Below are positions 1 through 6,491 of a stretch of 29,325 nt of DNA, piece by piece (positions within the stretch are counted from its first letter, which is position 1; each line of letters starts with the position of its first letter). Both the position numbers and the translations under genes were made by a program. This stretch comes from Caryophanales bacterium. GTDB lineage: Bacteria; Bacillota_I; Bacilli_A; RFN20; CAG-826. The notes below the pieces were generated by a model. The model worked only from the letters and a program-made list of their open reading frames with translations. It had not been told where the DNA came from and ran no database searches. Location: assembly GCA_028726925.1 (NCBI GenBank), contig JAQYPI010000121.1, positions 1 through 29,325 on the forward strand. The letters run 5' to 3'.

Positions 1-1116
1 ACCTTGTTTTTCTTTGGCTTCTAGGATTCTCTTCCCCCTTCGGAACGAATCAAAATAGAAATCCTTCAACGCGAGAAGCATCGTTTTGATTTTTCGACGA
101 TCTTCTTGAGAATAGGAACGCAACACCTTGGGAATCTGGATGAGATCAGCAAATCCGAAAACGATCAATTCGTAAACGTTCTCCCTTTGTTCAAAGACCT
201 GGAAAAGGAAACGAATCAAGAGTTTCTTGTCCTCGTCGGACATGGAAGCCAGCCATTCCATCATGACCTTGGCGTTTCGCTTGCTCGATTTGCTGGTGTC
301 GGTAACCGTCCGAAAAGCGGGCCTATCTTTTTCGAGTTGCCAATAAAAGGGGTCATGGCCGCCGAACATGAGACCCGTCGAATACACGATTTTCGTCGCG
401 GGCATGACGTTGAATAGCATGCCGATGATGTCGTTCTTCGTGATGTATTTCGAAAGTTTGGGCAAAACCGCCTCGAACCGAGGCAGGCAGGCAACGGACT
501 TTTGGAAACCGGGGCCATCGAAAGAATAGGCGCGGATCAGGCGTTCTTGCAGATCTTCTGGCATGTGAAGGGCGGCGTACATCGACAAATTCCCGCCTTT
601 GCTATGTCCTCCGATATAGAAACGTTCCGGCAAAAAGGAGGACATCCTCTTGACGTATTCCAGCGCTTCCACCTGAGCGAGAATCGCCTCCTCGAACGCG
701 AAATAGAAATCCTCTTTCCACCCAAGAAGCGACGTGTCGGTCCCTCGAAAGGCGACGAACGCCTCTCCCGTGGGAAGGAAAATGGTCATCGCGAAGAACT
801 GGTTGGTTGTCTTTTCCTCGAAGATATTCTCACAAAAACCGATCTTGAGGTCCTTGAAACGGCGGGACTTCATCATGAGTTTGACCATCGTCCGATTCTG
901 GATGGCGTCGACAGACCCCCGATAGAAGGCAAGAGAATCATCCACGACGAGTTTTTTGAGACGGAGAGGTTTGGCTTTCGATTCGTCGATGCTCGGGGCG
1001 ACGAGCTGAAAATTCACGTAAGCAAGCTCGCTTAGGATCAATGCGTCGATCTCGTTGAACGGCTTTTCGCGCAGGGTGTAACGCCCAAACCGACGTAGAT
1101 AGGTATTGATGTTCAC
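1..1116 (-). CDS. Mbeg1-like (DUF2974) alpha/beta-hydrolase, 3' end outside window
   Basis: This reading frame is open from 1116 to the window edge, so 372 residues are visible and the stop is missing. It starts with GTG at 1116, with a strong GGGAGGAGG Shine-Dalgarno sequence just upstream; an ATG-only search would miss it. Motifs fit the lipase-like Mbeg1/DUF2974 family: FRGTD at residues 123-127 (lipase-3 type oxyanion region), GGHSKGGN around the putative nucleophile Ser172, SFDGPGF with putative catalytic Asp200, and GGHDPFYWQ with putative catalytic His254. No signal peptide or membrane segment is evident, so it is probably cytosolic. The substrate is unknown; an esterase or lipase activity is inferred from the fold only. 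It is divergent from the MFS gene at 1221. Confidence 0.85.
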   Translation of the reverse strand, partial: MNINTYLRRFGRYTLREKPFNEIDALILSELAYVNFQLVAPSIDESKAKPLRLKKLVVDDSLAFYRGSVDAIQNRTMVKLMMKSRRFKDLKIGFCENIFEEKTTNQFFAMTIFLPTGEAFVAFRGTDTSLLGWKEDFYFAFEEAILAQVEALEYVKRMSSFLPERFYIGGHSKGGNLSMYAALHMPEDLQERLIRAYSFDGPGFQKSVACLPRFEAVLPKLSKYITKNDIIGMLFNVMPATKIVYSTGLMFGGHDPFYWQLEKDRPAFRTVTDTSKSSKRNAKVMMEWLASMSDEDKKLLIRFLFQVFEQRENVYELIVFGFADLIQIPKVLRSYSQEDRRKIKTMLLALKDFYFDSFRRGKRILEAKEKQG

Positions 1117-1136
1117 GCTCGTCCTCCTCCCTTTCC

Positions 1137-1161
1137 ATTATACAAAAGAGCGCGTGCTCTT
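1137..1161 (-). promoter_or_regulatory. Promoter -10 and operator-like palindrome of the Mbeg1-like gene
   Basis: A perfect -10 hexamer TATAAT lies on minus at 1142-1137, 20 nt before the GTG start and just ahead of the SD. Immediately upstream, where the -35/-10 spacer would be, is a 6-bp inverted repeat AAGAGC-GCGT-GCTCTT (1146-1161). The -35 region is poor (GCCTAA at 17-bp spacing), so the promoter may need an activator or be controlled by a protein that binds the palindrome. Confidence 0.5.
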
Positions 1162-1205
1162 AGGCCTCCTTTGAAAAAAGGGAAGAGGAGAGTGGCGTTC
1201 TTCTT

Positions 1206-1211
1206 TATAAT
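1206..1211 (+). promoter_or_regulatory. -10 box of the MFS gene, nearly leaderless
   Basis: TATAAT ends 9 nt before the ATG at 1221. There is no Shine-Dalgarno sequence and no good -35 at 16-18 bp. A start site 6-8 nt downstream of the box would leave a leader of only about 1-3 nt. Confidence 0.45.
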
Positions 1212-1220
1212 AATTGGCAT

Positions 1221-2702
1221 ATGAGTCCATTAGCCTCCCACGCCTCGCAACGTGAAAAAGAGTTGCGTCTTTTAGCCAAATACGAAAAACAACGACAGAA
1301 GAAAAAGCCGAGAGGCTACTTCTGGTACATGTTGCTCGTCCTCGCCCTCATCTATATCGTGGACGAAGTCGCGACCAACCTCCCCAACTCCCTGGAAACG
1401 GAAATAAACGTTGCTCTCTTTGGTTTGCCCTTTATCGCCGCGAATGGCTTTGGGCTAGAGCAATTGAACGCGGTCGCCTTCCAAGGGGCAATGGAGCCCG
1501 CGCCCATCTATGAAGCCCTTTCCCAAGGCCTCTCTTGGATTGGGATGGTAAAGCTTATCGCGAACGTGACCCTCATCGCCTCTATGTTCTATCGTCCTTT
1601 GGCAGACAAATACGGCAGGCGTATCTTCTTGTTCGTCAACACGATCGGGATGGCCGCCGCTTTGATCGTTCTTTATTTTGCGAGCAACATCTGGATATAC
1701 GCTCTTGGATTCCTGGCCCTTCGTTTCTTCGTCACGCCAGACCAGCAAGTCATCTATCTCGTGGAGATTTCCCCCGAGAAACGCCGTGGCACCCTCCTTT
1801 CCATCACGAAGGGGCTCGCGGAATTCGGATTGGTCCTGATGTGGCTCCTCCGTCGCATCTTCCTTCAGGAAAACGTCCCTTCCTCCTATCGCTCCCTGTT
1901 CCTTGTCATCAGCATCGCCGCCGCGGCCATCGCCTTCATCACCCTCTTCTGTTCCCGAGAAAGCGATGTCTTCTTGGACGAGAAAATCGCCTATCTCAAG
2001 AAGACTCCCGAAGAACGCGCGAAAGAGAAAGAGGTCGCGAGCAAAGCCCAAGGCGGGTTCTTCGCAGCCATAAAATATACGATGAAGAACAAGCAGCTTC
2101 GTTGGATTATGATCGTCACCGCCATCGTCGAAATCGCCTATTCCTGCTGCAACAACTACAGCAACGTACTGAGCAACGGAGTTCTCGGCGTCGGGTTCCT
2201 CAACCAGGCCCAAGCGACGGAAGTCGGCTTCTTCTTCCCCTTCAGCTGCGCCATCGTCACGATGATCTATGGCTATTTTGCGGACCGTTTCGGCCGAAAA
2301 CCGACATCCATCGGCCTCCTTGTTCTTGCGACCCTCGGCTTTGTCGGGGAGTTTGTCGCCCTTTATTTCGGGTGGCCTCTCGCGGTCGTCGGCATCTTCC
2401 TTGGCATCGTCCTTGGCGCGGACTGGGCGAATGGCGATCTCTACGCCATGATGGCCACCGAATCGAGCGCGACCAACCTGCGCGCCTCCGTCATGTCCGT
2501 CTGGAGCCTTTTCTTCGGGGTCGGCATGGTTCTCAGCATGGGCGTTTGTGCCCTTTTGCCCGCGCTTGTCGGGAAAGCAAACCTTTCCATTGGTTATTTC
2601 CTGGTCGCGGTCCCTGCTTGGGTCGTTGCCCTCATCTTCCTCCAGCTCAAGGTAAAAGAAACCAAAGGAGCTGATTTGAAAACGGTGGGGAAGGAAGATT
2701 AA
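1221..2702 (+). CDS. MFS transporter, sugar-porter-like, 12 TM
   Basis: A 493-residue major facilitator superfamily permease of the cytoplasmic membrane. Twelve hydrophobic segments can be picked out, starting near residues 32-52 and ending near 470-480. Loop 2-3 holds the MFS signature DKYGRR (129-134) and the symmetric loop 8-9 holds ADRFGRKP (354-361). PEKRRG (185-190) sits in loop 4-5 where sugar porters carry PESPR-like sequences. A long loop after TM1 (about 52-95) also fits the sugar or organic-acid porter group. The central cytoplasmic loop (250-290) is charged. The substrate cannot be read from the sequence. The N-terminus is a basic 30-residue tail. The ATG at 1221 has no SD but a -10 box 9 nt upstream. 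The stop codon overlaps the convergent nitroreductase stop (TTAA). Confidence 0.88.
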   Translation: MSPLASHASQREKELRLLAKYEKQRQKKKPRGYFWYMLLVLALIYIVDEVATNLPNSLETEINVALFGLPFIAANGFGLEQLNAVAFQGAMEPAPIYEALSQGLSWIGMVKLIANVTLIASMFYRPLADKYGRRIFLFVNTIGMAAALIVLYFASNIWIYALGFLALRFFVTPDQQVIYLVEISPEKRRGTLLSITKGLAEFGLVLMWLLRRIFLQENVPSSYRSLFLVISIAAAAIAFITLFCSRESDVFLDEKIAYLKKTPEERAKEKEVASKAQGGFFAAIKYTMKNKQLRWIMIVTAIVEIAYSCCNNYSNVLSNGVLGVGFLNQAQATEVGFFFPFSCAIVTMIYGYFADRFGRKPTSIGLLVLATLGFVGEFVALYFGWPLAVVGIFLGIVLGADWANGDLYAMMATESSATNLRASVMSVWSLFFGVGMVLSMGVCALLPALVGKANLSIGYFLVAVPAWVVALIFLQLKVKETKGADLKTVGKED

Positions 2703-3352
2703 ACCAGTTTGATTTTACGGCCGCTCACGAGTTCGTAATGGCATTGGATGATGCCGGCGTTGATGTCCCCGCAAACCCCAGAAACCGATAACACGAGTTC
2801 CCCTTCTTGCCTCTTGAAGAAGAACTTTTGCTGATTCATCGCGGTCGGAGCAAGGAGCGTGGCTTGCACCCCTTTTTGTTCCTCGGGACTCAAGTCCTCG
2901 AAAAACGGACACACGTCCTCGATCTTTTTGGATTTGTGGGGCAATCCTTGAATCGCTCCATAGCCGACGGAGATGATGATGGATTCCTTTTCGCCCTTTT
3001 GGATGTCGGCTTTGGATTTGCCGTGGCTCAAAGCAACCCAGCACGTGTTGAGACCGAGGCTTTGGACGAACAGAACGAGCTTCTCGCCATAATAACCCGC
3101 CAAACGATCAAGGTCCTTGCCTTTCTTCCCAACGAGCGAGAAATAGGATGAGACGTTCGTGAATTTCCCATAATGGGCCATGAACGAGTCAAAGCATTTC
3201 GGTTCATCATAAATGGCTTGCATGCGCAGTCCGCTTTCCTCGTTCAACTTCTTGATTTCCTCCTCGATGAGGGCGCGTTTGTCCGCCTCAATCGGTTTTG
3301 GGAGGTACTGCCGGACGCTATGCCGGGCAACGATCAGATCATAGTTTTCCAT
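2699..3352 (-). CDS. Nitroreductase-family FMN protein
   Basis: A 217-residue protein of the FMN-dependent nitroreductase superfamily, probably a cytosolic NAD(P)H oxidoreductase. It begins MENYDLIVARHSVRQY, with the family's N-terminal flavin-phosphate-binding RHSVR segment at residues 10-14. The block LVLFVQSLGLNTCWVAL matches the typical LGLGTCW region, and LAPTAMNQQKFFF matches the LAPSAMNxQPW motif. The longer open frame up to 3526 overlaps the upstream GNAT pseudogene and has no family match, so I start at the ATG at 3352. That start has no clear SD. It resembles the nitroreductases whose C-terminal half carries the second motif (TM1586-like). The physiological substrate is unknown. It is convergent with the MFS gene, with overlapping stops and no terminator between. 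Confidence 0.8.
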   Translation of the reverse strand: MENYDLIVARHSVRQYLPKPIEADKRALIEEEIKKLNEESGLRMQAIYDEPKCFDSFMAHYGKFTNVSSYFSLVGKKGKDLDRLAGYYGEKLVLFVQSLGLNTCWVALSHGKSKADIQKGEKESIIISVGYGAIQGLPHKSKKIEDVCPFFEDLSPEEQKGVQATLLAPTAMNQQKFFFKRQEGELVLSVSGVCGDINAGIIQCHYELVSGRKIKLV

Positions 3353-3428
3353 GACGACATTTTCGAACGAGCGAGCAGGAAAGGCAAAGGAAAAACGACG
3401 TTTCTGAAGTCCGTGAGGGCAAGTGGGA

Positions 3429-4088
3429 TCAAAGATGGACGACGGAATGGGAATTGATGAAGAATTCTTTTTGTCGCGGCAAGACCTTCTTCTCTTTTTT
3501 TGGAAAACGCCCATCGAATTCCTCAACTTCCGCTTGGTTTAGATTGAAGACCGGGCTTTTCTCGAAACGGTAACGCCTACCATCCAAGGTGTTCGGGACG
3601 AGTTCTTTAACGAGCATGCCGGAGAAAAAATATCCGTCGCCGAAACAAATGTTCTTTCGAATGCAACTTTGGAATCCGCGGGCTACGTAATTCGAGGGGT
3701 GGCCAAGGACGACGACGGTAGCTCCCATCTCCTTCGCTTTTTCGAACGAATGGGAAATCAAAGCTTTGCCGATTCCTCGTCTTTGATAATCCGGGTGGAC
3801 CGAGAGGGGGCCGAAGGAAATGCAATCCTTGACCGTACCATCCTCCGCGATAAGCTTTGCGCGGACATAAAGGATGTTCCCAACGATTTTCCCGTCGATT
3901 TCCGCGATAAAATCCAGTTCTGGAATGAAGTCCGGGTCGTCTCAAAGCAAATGCGCAAGGTAATGCTCGGAGGCCCTAGGCACGTTCACGTTCCAAAAGG
4001 CTTCGCGAATCATGTTCTCGACAACGGGGTAATCCTCTTTCGTCTCGAGACGAATCTTGATTTCTGACATGGCAAAGTCCTGTTTCAT
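3429..4088 (-). pseudogene. GNAT N-acetyltransferase (YhbS-like), interrupted by in-frame TGA
   Basis: Reading through one stop gives a complete, collinear GNAT acetyltransferase of the YhbS-like type. The start is ATG 4088 with SD AAGGAG 8 nt upstream. The N-terminal part runs through REAFWNVNVPRASEHYLAHLL, then a TGA at 3942-3944 replaces the residue (usually Arg) before DDPDFIPELDFIAEIDGKIV. The same frame continues through FGPLSVHPDYQRRGIGKAL, the acetyl-CoA-binding motif A, then VVVLGHPSNY, ELVPNTLDG and the expected C-terminal FFINSHS. Everything except this codon looks intact. CGA to TGA is one transition, so the gene is either a very recent pseudogene or contains a sequencing error. 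TGA is a normal stop here (for example trmFO and dprA). Restart at the ATG at 3761 would lack motif A. Confidence 0.82.
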
Positions 4089-4112
4089 GCATATGGCTCC
4101 TTGTTGAGGGCC

Positions 4113-4141
4113 ATTATATACGGGGTCATGCGGAAAACAAA
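4113..4141 (-). promoter_or_regulatory. Promoter of the GNAT gene
   Basis: TATAAT lies on minus at 4118-4113, 24 nt before the ATG at 4088, with SD AAGGAG between. The -35 is poor (TTGTTT or TTTGTT at 16-17 bp) and sits in the U-tract of the upstream terminator. Confidence 0.5.
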
Positions 4142-4164
4142 AAAGCATCCCGTTTTTGGGATGC
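4131..4164 (-). terminator. Intrinsic terminator after the 309-aa gene
   Basis: A 7-bp stem GCATCCC/GGGATGC (4145-4151 with 4158-4164) and 6-nt loop is followed on minus by a T-rich tract, TTTTTTGTTTT. It closes the AT-rich two-gene unit. A near copy occurs at 5596-5628. Confidence 0.8.
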
Positions 4165-4225
4165 CTTGGATGAACCGAGCGCCTTTCAATCCATGGAGTG
4201 GATGTTTGCGTTTGGTCGGTGGTTT
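4141..4225. repeat. Imperfect direct repeat, copy 1 (terminator region)
   Basis: The segment begins with the terminator hairpin plus the block GGATGAACC(G/A)AGCG. Further on it contains TTGGTCGGTGGTTT (4212-4225). The same elements recur in the same order at 5605-5670 (TTGGTCCGTGGTTT at 5657-5670). The spacer between the two conserved blocks differs in length. The two copies bracket the AT-rich cassette. Confidence 0.6.
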
Positions 4226-4247
4226 TGTGTCAGTCCAAATCTTTCAT

Positions 4248-5177
4248 TCAGTTTTGCTTAAATATGCATATCGCAAAACTAGGATCATCCGTTTTGAAAT
4301 GTTCTCTAATTGCCTCCTCGCTAGAAGGACCGTATTCATTCCATTTGCAGTCCATTTCAATGTTGAACTGGGTTTTATCTTTTATACGAGCAATAAGATC
4401 TCTTTCGGCTCTACGATATTCGTCTCCACTTTTTTTGTCTGGATTTGCGAAGCAAAAATCGCTTGATACTTTTTCTGCATCATACACAGCCCCGACAAAT
4501 GGCAAAGCAACACAAACGTAATTAGTGCCTTTGAGCTTTTCATTTATTTTATTTTGTAAGTCAATAAGTACTTGCGGTTTTTCTATATGCCCTTTGACGT
4601 GCGCCTTTGCATAGCCTTTTGAAAAGAGTCTTTTTTTCTTTACTTCGATATTAGATATATCCCAATCGCACTTAAAAAAGTTTGTTAGGTTCTCAGGAGT
4701 AGAATTGCCGGCAAAATATTCAAATTCTTTATTTAGCGGTTTCCCTTCATCCTTTTCATTTTGATAAGCTTTTGCAATCGCCTCTAAAAACCCTTCTAAG
4801 GTAAGATGATAAACAAATGTGGAATCTTCTTGTTTATCAAGCCCTTTTTCTTCTTCAACCGTTAATGCTAGTCCGCAATCCTCAAATGGTGAATGATTCC
4901 ATTGAAGAATAAATTCTTTCCCAGTTTCTTTAAATTTTTTAACTAATTCTTCGAAAGTGTAATATTCAAAATCACTAGTAAAAATAGAGAAGCCTTTCTC
5001 TCCCTCAAGGATTGCATCGCACATTCTTTCGAAAAACTTCTCTTTGTTTTCAGCACACAGCAAAGCAATTGCTAGCGCATCTTCATCTGCAACAGAATCC
5101 AAGCGCCTTGCGCTATCGAAAGCCCTGCTAAAATAGAGCGTATTAAAATCAATGCTTTTCAAAAATGTTTTTGACAT
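4248..5177 (-). CDS. Hypothetical AT-rich accessory protein, 309 aa
   Basis: I do not recognise this 309-residue protein. It is soluble, with no signal peptide or membrane segment, rich in Lys, Glu and Phe, and its DNA is markedly more AT-rich than the flanking genes, which suggests horizontal acquisition. The N-terminus (1-60) looks helical. The middle contains short aromatic stretches such as FEYYTFEELVKKFKE and FILQWNHSPFEDCG. A charged segment near 185-200 (VKKKRLFSKGYAKAHVKGH) could bind nucleic acid, but that is only a guess from composition. No catalytic motif is visible. The start at 5177 has a weak, distant SD-like AGGCAGGA. It lies 31 nt downstream of the 53-aa gene and probably shares its promoter. 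A terminator follows at 4164-4131. Confidence 0.7.
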   Translation of the reverse strand: MSKTFLKSIDFNTLYFSRAFDSARRLDSVADEDALAIALLCAENKEKFFERMCDAILEGEKGFSIFTSDFEYYTFEELVKKFKETGKEFILQWNHSPFEDCGLALTVEEEKGLDKQEDSTFVYHLTLEGFLEAIAKAYQNEKDEGKPLNKEFEYFAGNSTPENLTNFFKCDWDISNIEVKKKRLFSKGYAKAHVKGHIEKPQVLIDLQNKINEKLKGTNYVCVALPFVGAVYDAEKVSSDFCFANPDKKSGDEYRRAERDLIARIKDKTQFNIEMDCKWNEYGPSSEEAIREHFKTDDPSFAICIFKQN

Positions 5178-5208
5178 AGCAATAAAATCCTGCCTTAACT
5201 AAAAATGA

Positions 5209-5370
5209 TTAAGATCTTTTGATTTCTCTAACTTGATAATTAGGATATTTAGCTAGAAATCTTTGCAGCGCTATTGCTTCGCTCATAGCTCTAACAAACG
5301 TGGTTCCGTGGTTGTGAGTAACCTTCCACAAATACGCACCAGCTTCATACGACGAAAAACCATCTGCCAT
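5209..5370 (-). CDS. Small hypothetical protein, 53 aa
   Basis: The start is ATG 5370, chosen because TTGGAGGT lies 8 nt upstream; longer in-frame starts run into the promoter. The protein begins MADGFSSYEAGAYLWKVTH. It then has HGTTFVRAMSEAIALQRF and ends with KYPNYQVREIKRS. The pattern is beta strand, helix with alternating Ala, beta strand (roughly residues 11-25, 26-40 and 43-52), a common fold of short phage or plasmid accessory proteins. No function can be assigned. It is the first gene of the AT-rich cassette and is followed after 31 nt by the 309-aa gene, so the two are likely co-transcribed from the G8-containing promoter upstream. Confidence 0.7.
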   Translation of the reverse strand: MADGFSSYEAGAYLWKVTHNHGTTFVRAMSEAIALQRFLAKYPNYQVREIKRS

Positions 5371-5401
5371 AAATAACCTCCAAGCATATGTGTTTATTCC
5401 A

Positions 5402-5427
5402 TTTATAACACATACCCCCCCCGTCAA
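5402..5427 (-). promoter_or_regulatory. Promoter with G8 homopolymer in the spacer
   Basis: On minus, TTGACG (5427-5422) is followed by seven more G, then TATGTGT, then TATAAA (5407-5402), an extended -10 because TGT precedes it. The spacer is 14 bp, shorter than the optimal 17. The G8 run (5415-5422) overlaps the last base of the -35. Slippage of the tract would alter spacing and hence expression. The SD and ATG of the 53-aa gene follow about 30 nt downstream. Confidence 0.55.
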
Positions 5428-5595
5428 GTTTTCGCATCTGCGATTTGAACTGGTAACCTAAAGTAGACACACATAGGGCCAATATAGGAAACACATCGTG
5501 TCAAACTATTAGGCGAGGAGGTGTACACAGCATAGAACAACCTCCAATTTTGAATAAGTGACTTTGGAGAACGACAATAGGTTTCAAACCCGGAC
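5428..5595. other. Non-coding stretch between cassette promoter and tRNA-Ala terminator
   Basis: With the promoter and terminator on either side, this makes up a gene-free gap of about 300 nt (5371-5678). I see no convincing reading frame, RNA gene or repeat in it. It probably belongs to the inserted segment, since it lies inside the terminator repeats. Confidence 0.5.
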
Positions 5596-5628
5596 GGAAA
5601 AACAAAAAGCATCCCGTTTTTAGGATGC
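5596..5628 (-). terminator. Intrinsic terminator of tRNA-Ala
   Basis: The stem GCATCC/GGATGC (5609-5614 with 5623-5628) is followed on minus by TTTTTGTTTTTC. It lies 50 nt downstream of the tRNA-Ala 3' end and is a near duplicate of the terminator at 4131-4164. Confidence 0.8.
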
Positions 5629-5670
5629 TTTGGGATGAACCAAGCGGGGATTTCTCTTGGTCCGTGGTTT
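5605..5670. repeat. Imperfect direct repeat, copy 2 (tRNA-Ala terminator region)
   Basis: This is the partner of 4141-4225. It contains the terminator hairpin, GGGATGAACCAAGCG and TTGGTCCGTGGTTT, immediately downstream of the tRNA-Ala 3' end. This is probably the original copy, since it serves the tRNA gene. Confidence 0.6.
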
Positions 5671-5678
5671 GTCGATTT

Positions 5679-5754
5679 TGGTGGAGCATAGCGGGATCGA
5701 ACCGCCGACCTCGTCCTTGCGAAGGACGCGCTCTCCCAGCTGAGCTAATGCCCC
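5679..5754 (-). tRNA. tRNA-Ala (anticodon CGC)
   Basis: A 76-nt cloverleaf with encoded CCA. The acceptor stem is GGGGCAT with ATGCTCC (one G-U pair), discriminator A. The D arm is GCTC/GAGC. The anticodon stem CGTCC/GGACG carries loop TTCGCAA, giving anticodon CGC, which reads the Ala codon GCG. The T arm contains GGTTCGATC. It has its own promoter and terminator. Confidence 0.95.
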
Positions 5755-5765
5755 ACGGCTCGGTT

Positions 5766-5794
5766 AATATATACGAATTGAGGCGCCTTTTCAA
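5766..5794 (-). promoter_or_regulatory. Sigma-A-type promoter of tRNA-Ala
   Basis: TTGAAA (5794-5789), a 17-bp spacer and TATATT (5771-5766) lie on minus, 11 nt before the mature tRNA 5' end. This is a near-consensus vegetative promoter. Confidence 0.75.
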
Positions 5795-5860
5795 GAATGA
5801 AAACGCGGCGGAATTCCTCCCAAGAGAAAGATTGGGCGTTTCTTTTTTCTTTCCCGGTGT

Positions 5861-5866
5861 TATAGT
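5861..5866 (+). promoter_or_regulatory. Extended -10 of the P-II-like gene
   Basis: TGT precedes TATAGT 25 nt before the ATG at 5892. No good -35 is seen at normal spacing. The short leader has no SD. Confidence 0.4.
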
Positions 5867-5891
5867 ACGTTGGCTTAAGCGAGAATCCACC

Positions 5892-6221
5892 ATGAAACAA
5901 CTCCTCTTCTGCATCCTCGACAACAACCAAAAGGCGGAAACGCTTCTCCGGACCTTGTCCCAAGAAGGCTATAACGGCACCGTCATGAACACGATCGGAA
6001 TGCATCACGTTCTTCCGGACGTCCATGGGCACGGGGCCGCCATCAGCCTCGCCTCGATGATAGACGATTATCCCCAAGGAAACCTGACTCTTTTCATCAT
6101 CATCGACGAAAAGGATCTCGAGCAACTCAAGGAACGCATCCGGGCTTTGACAGGATCTTTCAAGGACATTCCCGGCGGCATGTTCGTCTTGCCTCTCTCC
6201 TCGGTCGAAGGAATCTTCTGA
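5892..6221 (+). CDS. P-II-like (GlnB-superfamily) small protein
   Basis: A 109-residue protein that starts MKQLLFCILDNNQKAETLL and ends GGMFVLPLSSVEGIF. This fits the P-II-like ferredoxin-fold proteins of Bacillota: a first beta strand QLLFCIL, a helix, a strand, a variable glycine- and histidine-rich loop in the T-loop position (MHHVLPDVHGHGA, residues 37-49), a strand LTLFIIID (about 69-76), a helix, and the terminal GGMFVLPLSSVEGI. Such proteins are usually trimeric sensors of small ligands, but the ligand of this branch is unknown and no uridylylation site can be assigned. The ATG at 5892 was chosen because the longer frame runs into the tRNA-Ala gene; no SD is present. A strong terminator follows the TGA stop. 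Confidence 0.7.
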   Translation: MKQLLFCILDNNQKAETLLRTLSQEGYNGTVMNTIGMHHVLPDVHGHGAAISLASMIDDYPQGNLTLFIIIDEKDLEQLKERIRALTGSFKDIPGGMFVLPLSSVEGIF

Positions 6222-6230
6222 TTCATTTAG

Positions 6231-6256
6231 AAAAGAGACCCCATGGGTCTTTTTTC
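6231..6256 (+). terminator. Intrinsic terminator of the P-II-like gene
   Basis: The stem AGACCC/GGGTCT (6236-6241 with 6245-6250) has a 3-nt loop and is extended by A-T pairs. A T6 tract follows on plus, starting 10 nt after the stop codon. Confidence 0.8.
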
Positions 6257-6270
6257 TTGCTCGGCGGAAG

Positions 6271-6305
6271 GAAAATGAAAAAGCAGGATACGTTCTCGAT
6301 CCTGC
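6271..6305 (-). terminator. Intrinsic terminator of the tRNA-Pro/tRNA-Arg unit
   Basis: The stem GCAGGAT/ATCCTGC (6283-6289 with 6299-6305) has a 9-nt loop and is followed on minus by TTTTTCATTTTC, 12 nt after the tRNA-Arg CCA end. Confidence 0.85.
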
Positions 6306-6316
6306 GAAATCCCATA

Positions 6317-6393
6317 TGGCGTCCCCGAGGCGATTCGAACGCCTGACCCCTTCCTTAGGAGGGAAGTGCTCTATCCAGCTGAGCTACGGAGAC
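6317..6393 (-). tRNA. tRNA-Arg (anticodon CCT)
   Basis: A 77-nt cloverleaf with encoded CCA. The acceptor GTCTCCG pairs with CGGGGAC (one U-G pair), discriminator G. The anticodon stem CTTCC/GGAAG has loop CTCCTAA, giving anticodon CCT, which reads the Arg codon AGG. The T loop is GTTCGAATC. It is co-transcribed behind tRNA-Pro with a 15-nt spacer. Confidence 0.95.
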
Positions 6394-6408
6394 AGCGCTT
6401 AGAAAAAA

Positions 6409-6485
6409 TGGTCGGAACGGCGGGGTTCGAACCCGCGACCTCCTGGTCCCGAACCAGGCGCACTACCAAGCTGTGCTACGTCCCG
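6409..6485 (-). tRNA. tRNA-Pro (anticodon CGG)
   Basis: A 77-nt cloverleaf with encoded CCA. The acceptor CGGGACG pairs with CGTTCCG, discriminator A. The anticodon stem CCTGG/CCAGG has loop TTCGGGA, giving anticodon CGG, which reads the Pro codon CCG. The T arm contains GGGTTCGAACCCC. Confidence 0.95.
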
Positions 6486-6491
6486 ACGTGT

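Noticed and set aside
502..1035. Plus-strand open frame of 177 codons
   Set aside because: It is antisense to the Mbeg1-like gene, whose GTG-started minus frame shows clear catalytic motifs.
2690..2710. Terminator between the convergent MFS and nitroreductase genes
   Set aside because: The two stop codons overlap (TTAA) and no stem with a T-tract is visible on either side.
3942..3944. TGA as a recoded sense codon (Trp or selenocysteine)
   Set aside because: TGA ends trmFO, dprA, topA, cdsA and others with overlapping downstream starts, and Trp is encoded by TGG. The expected residue is Arg, and no SECIS-like hairpin is evident.
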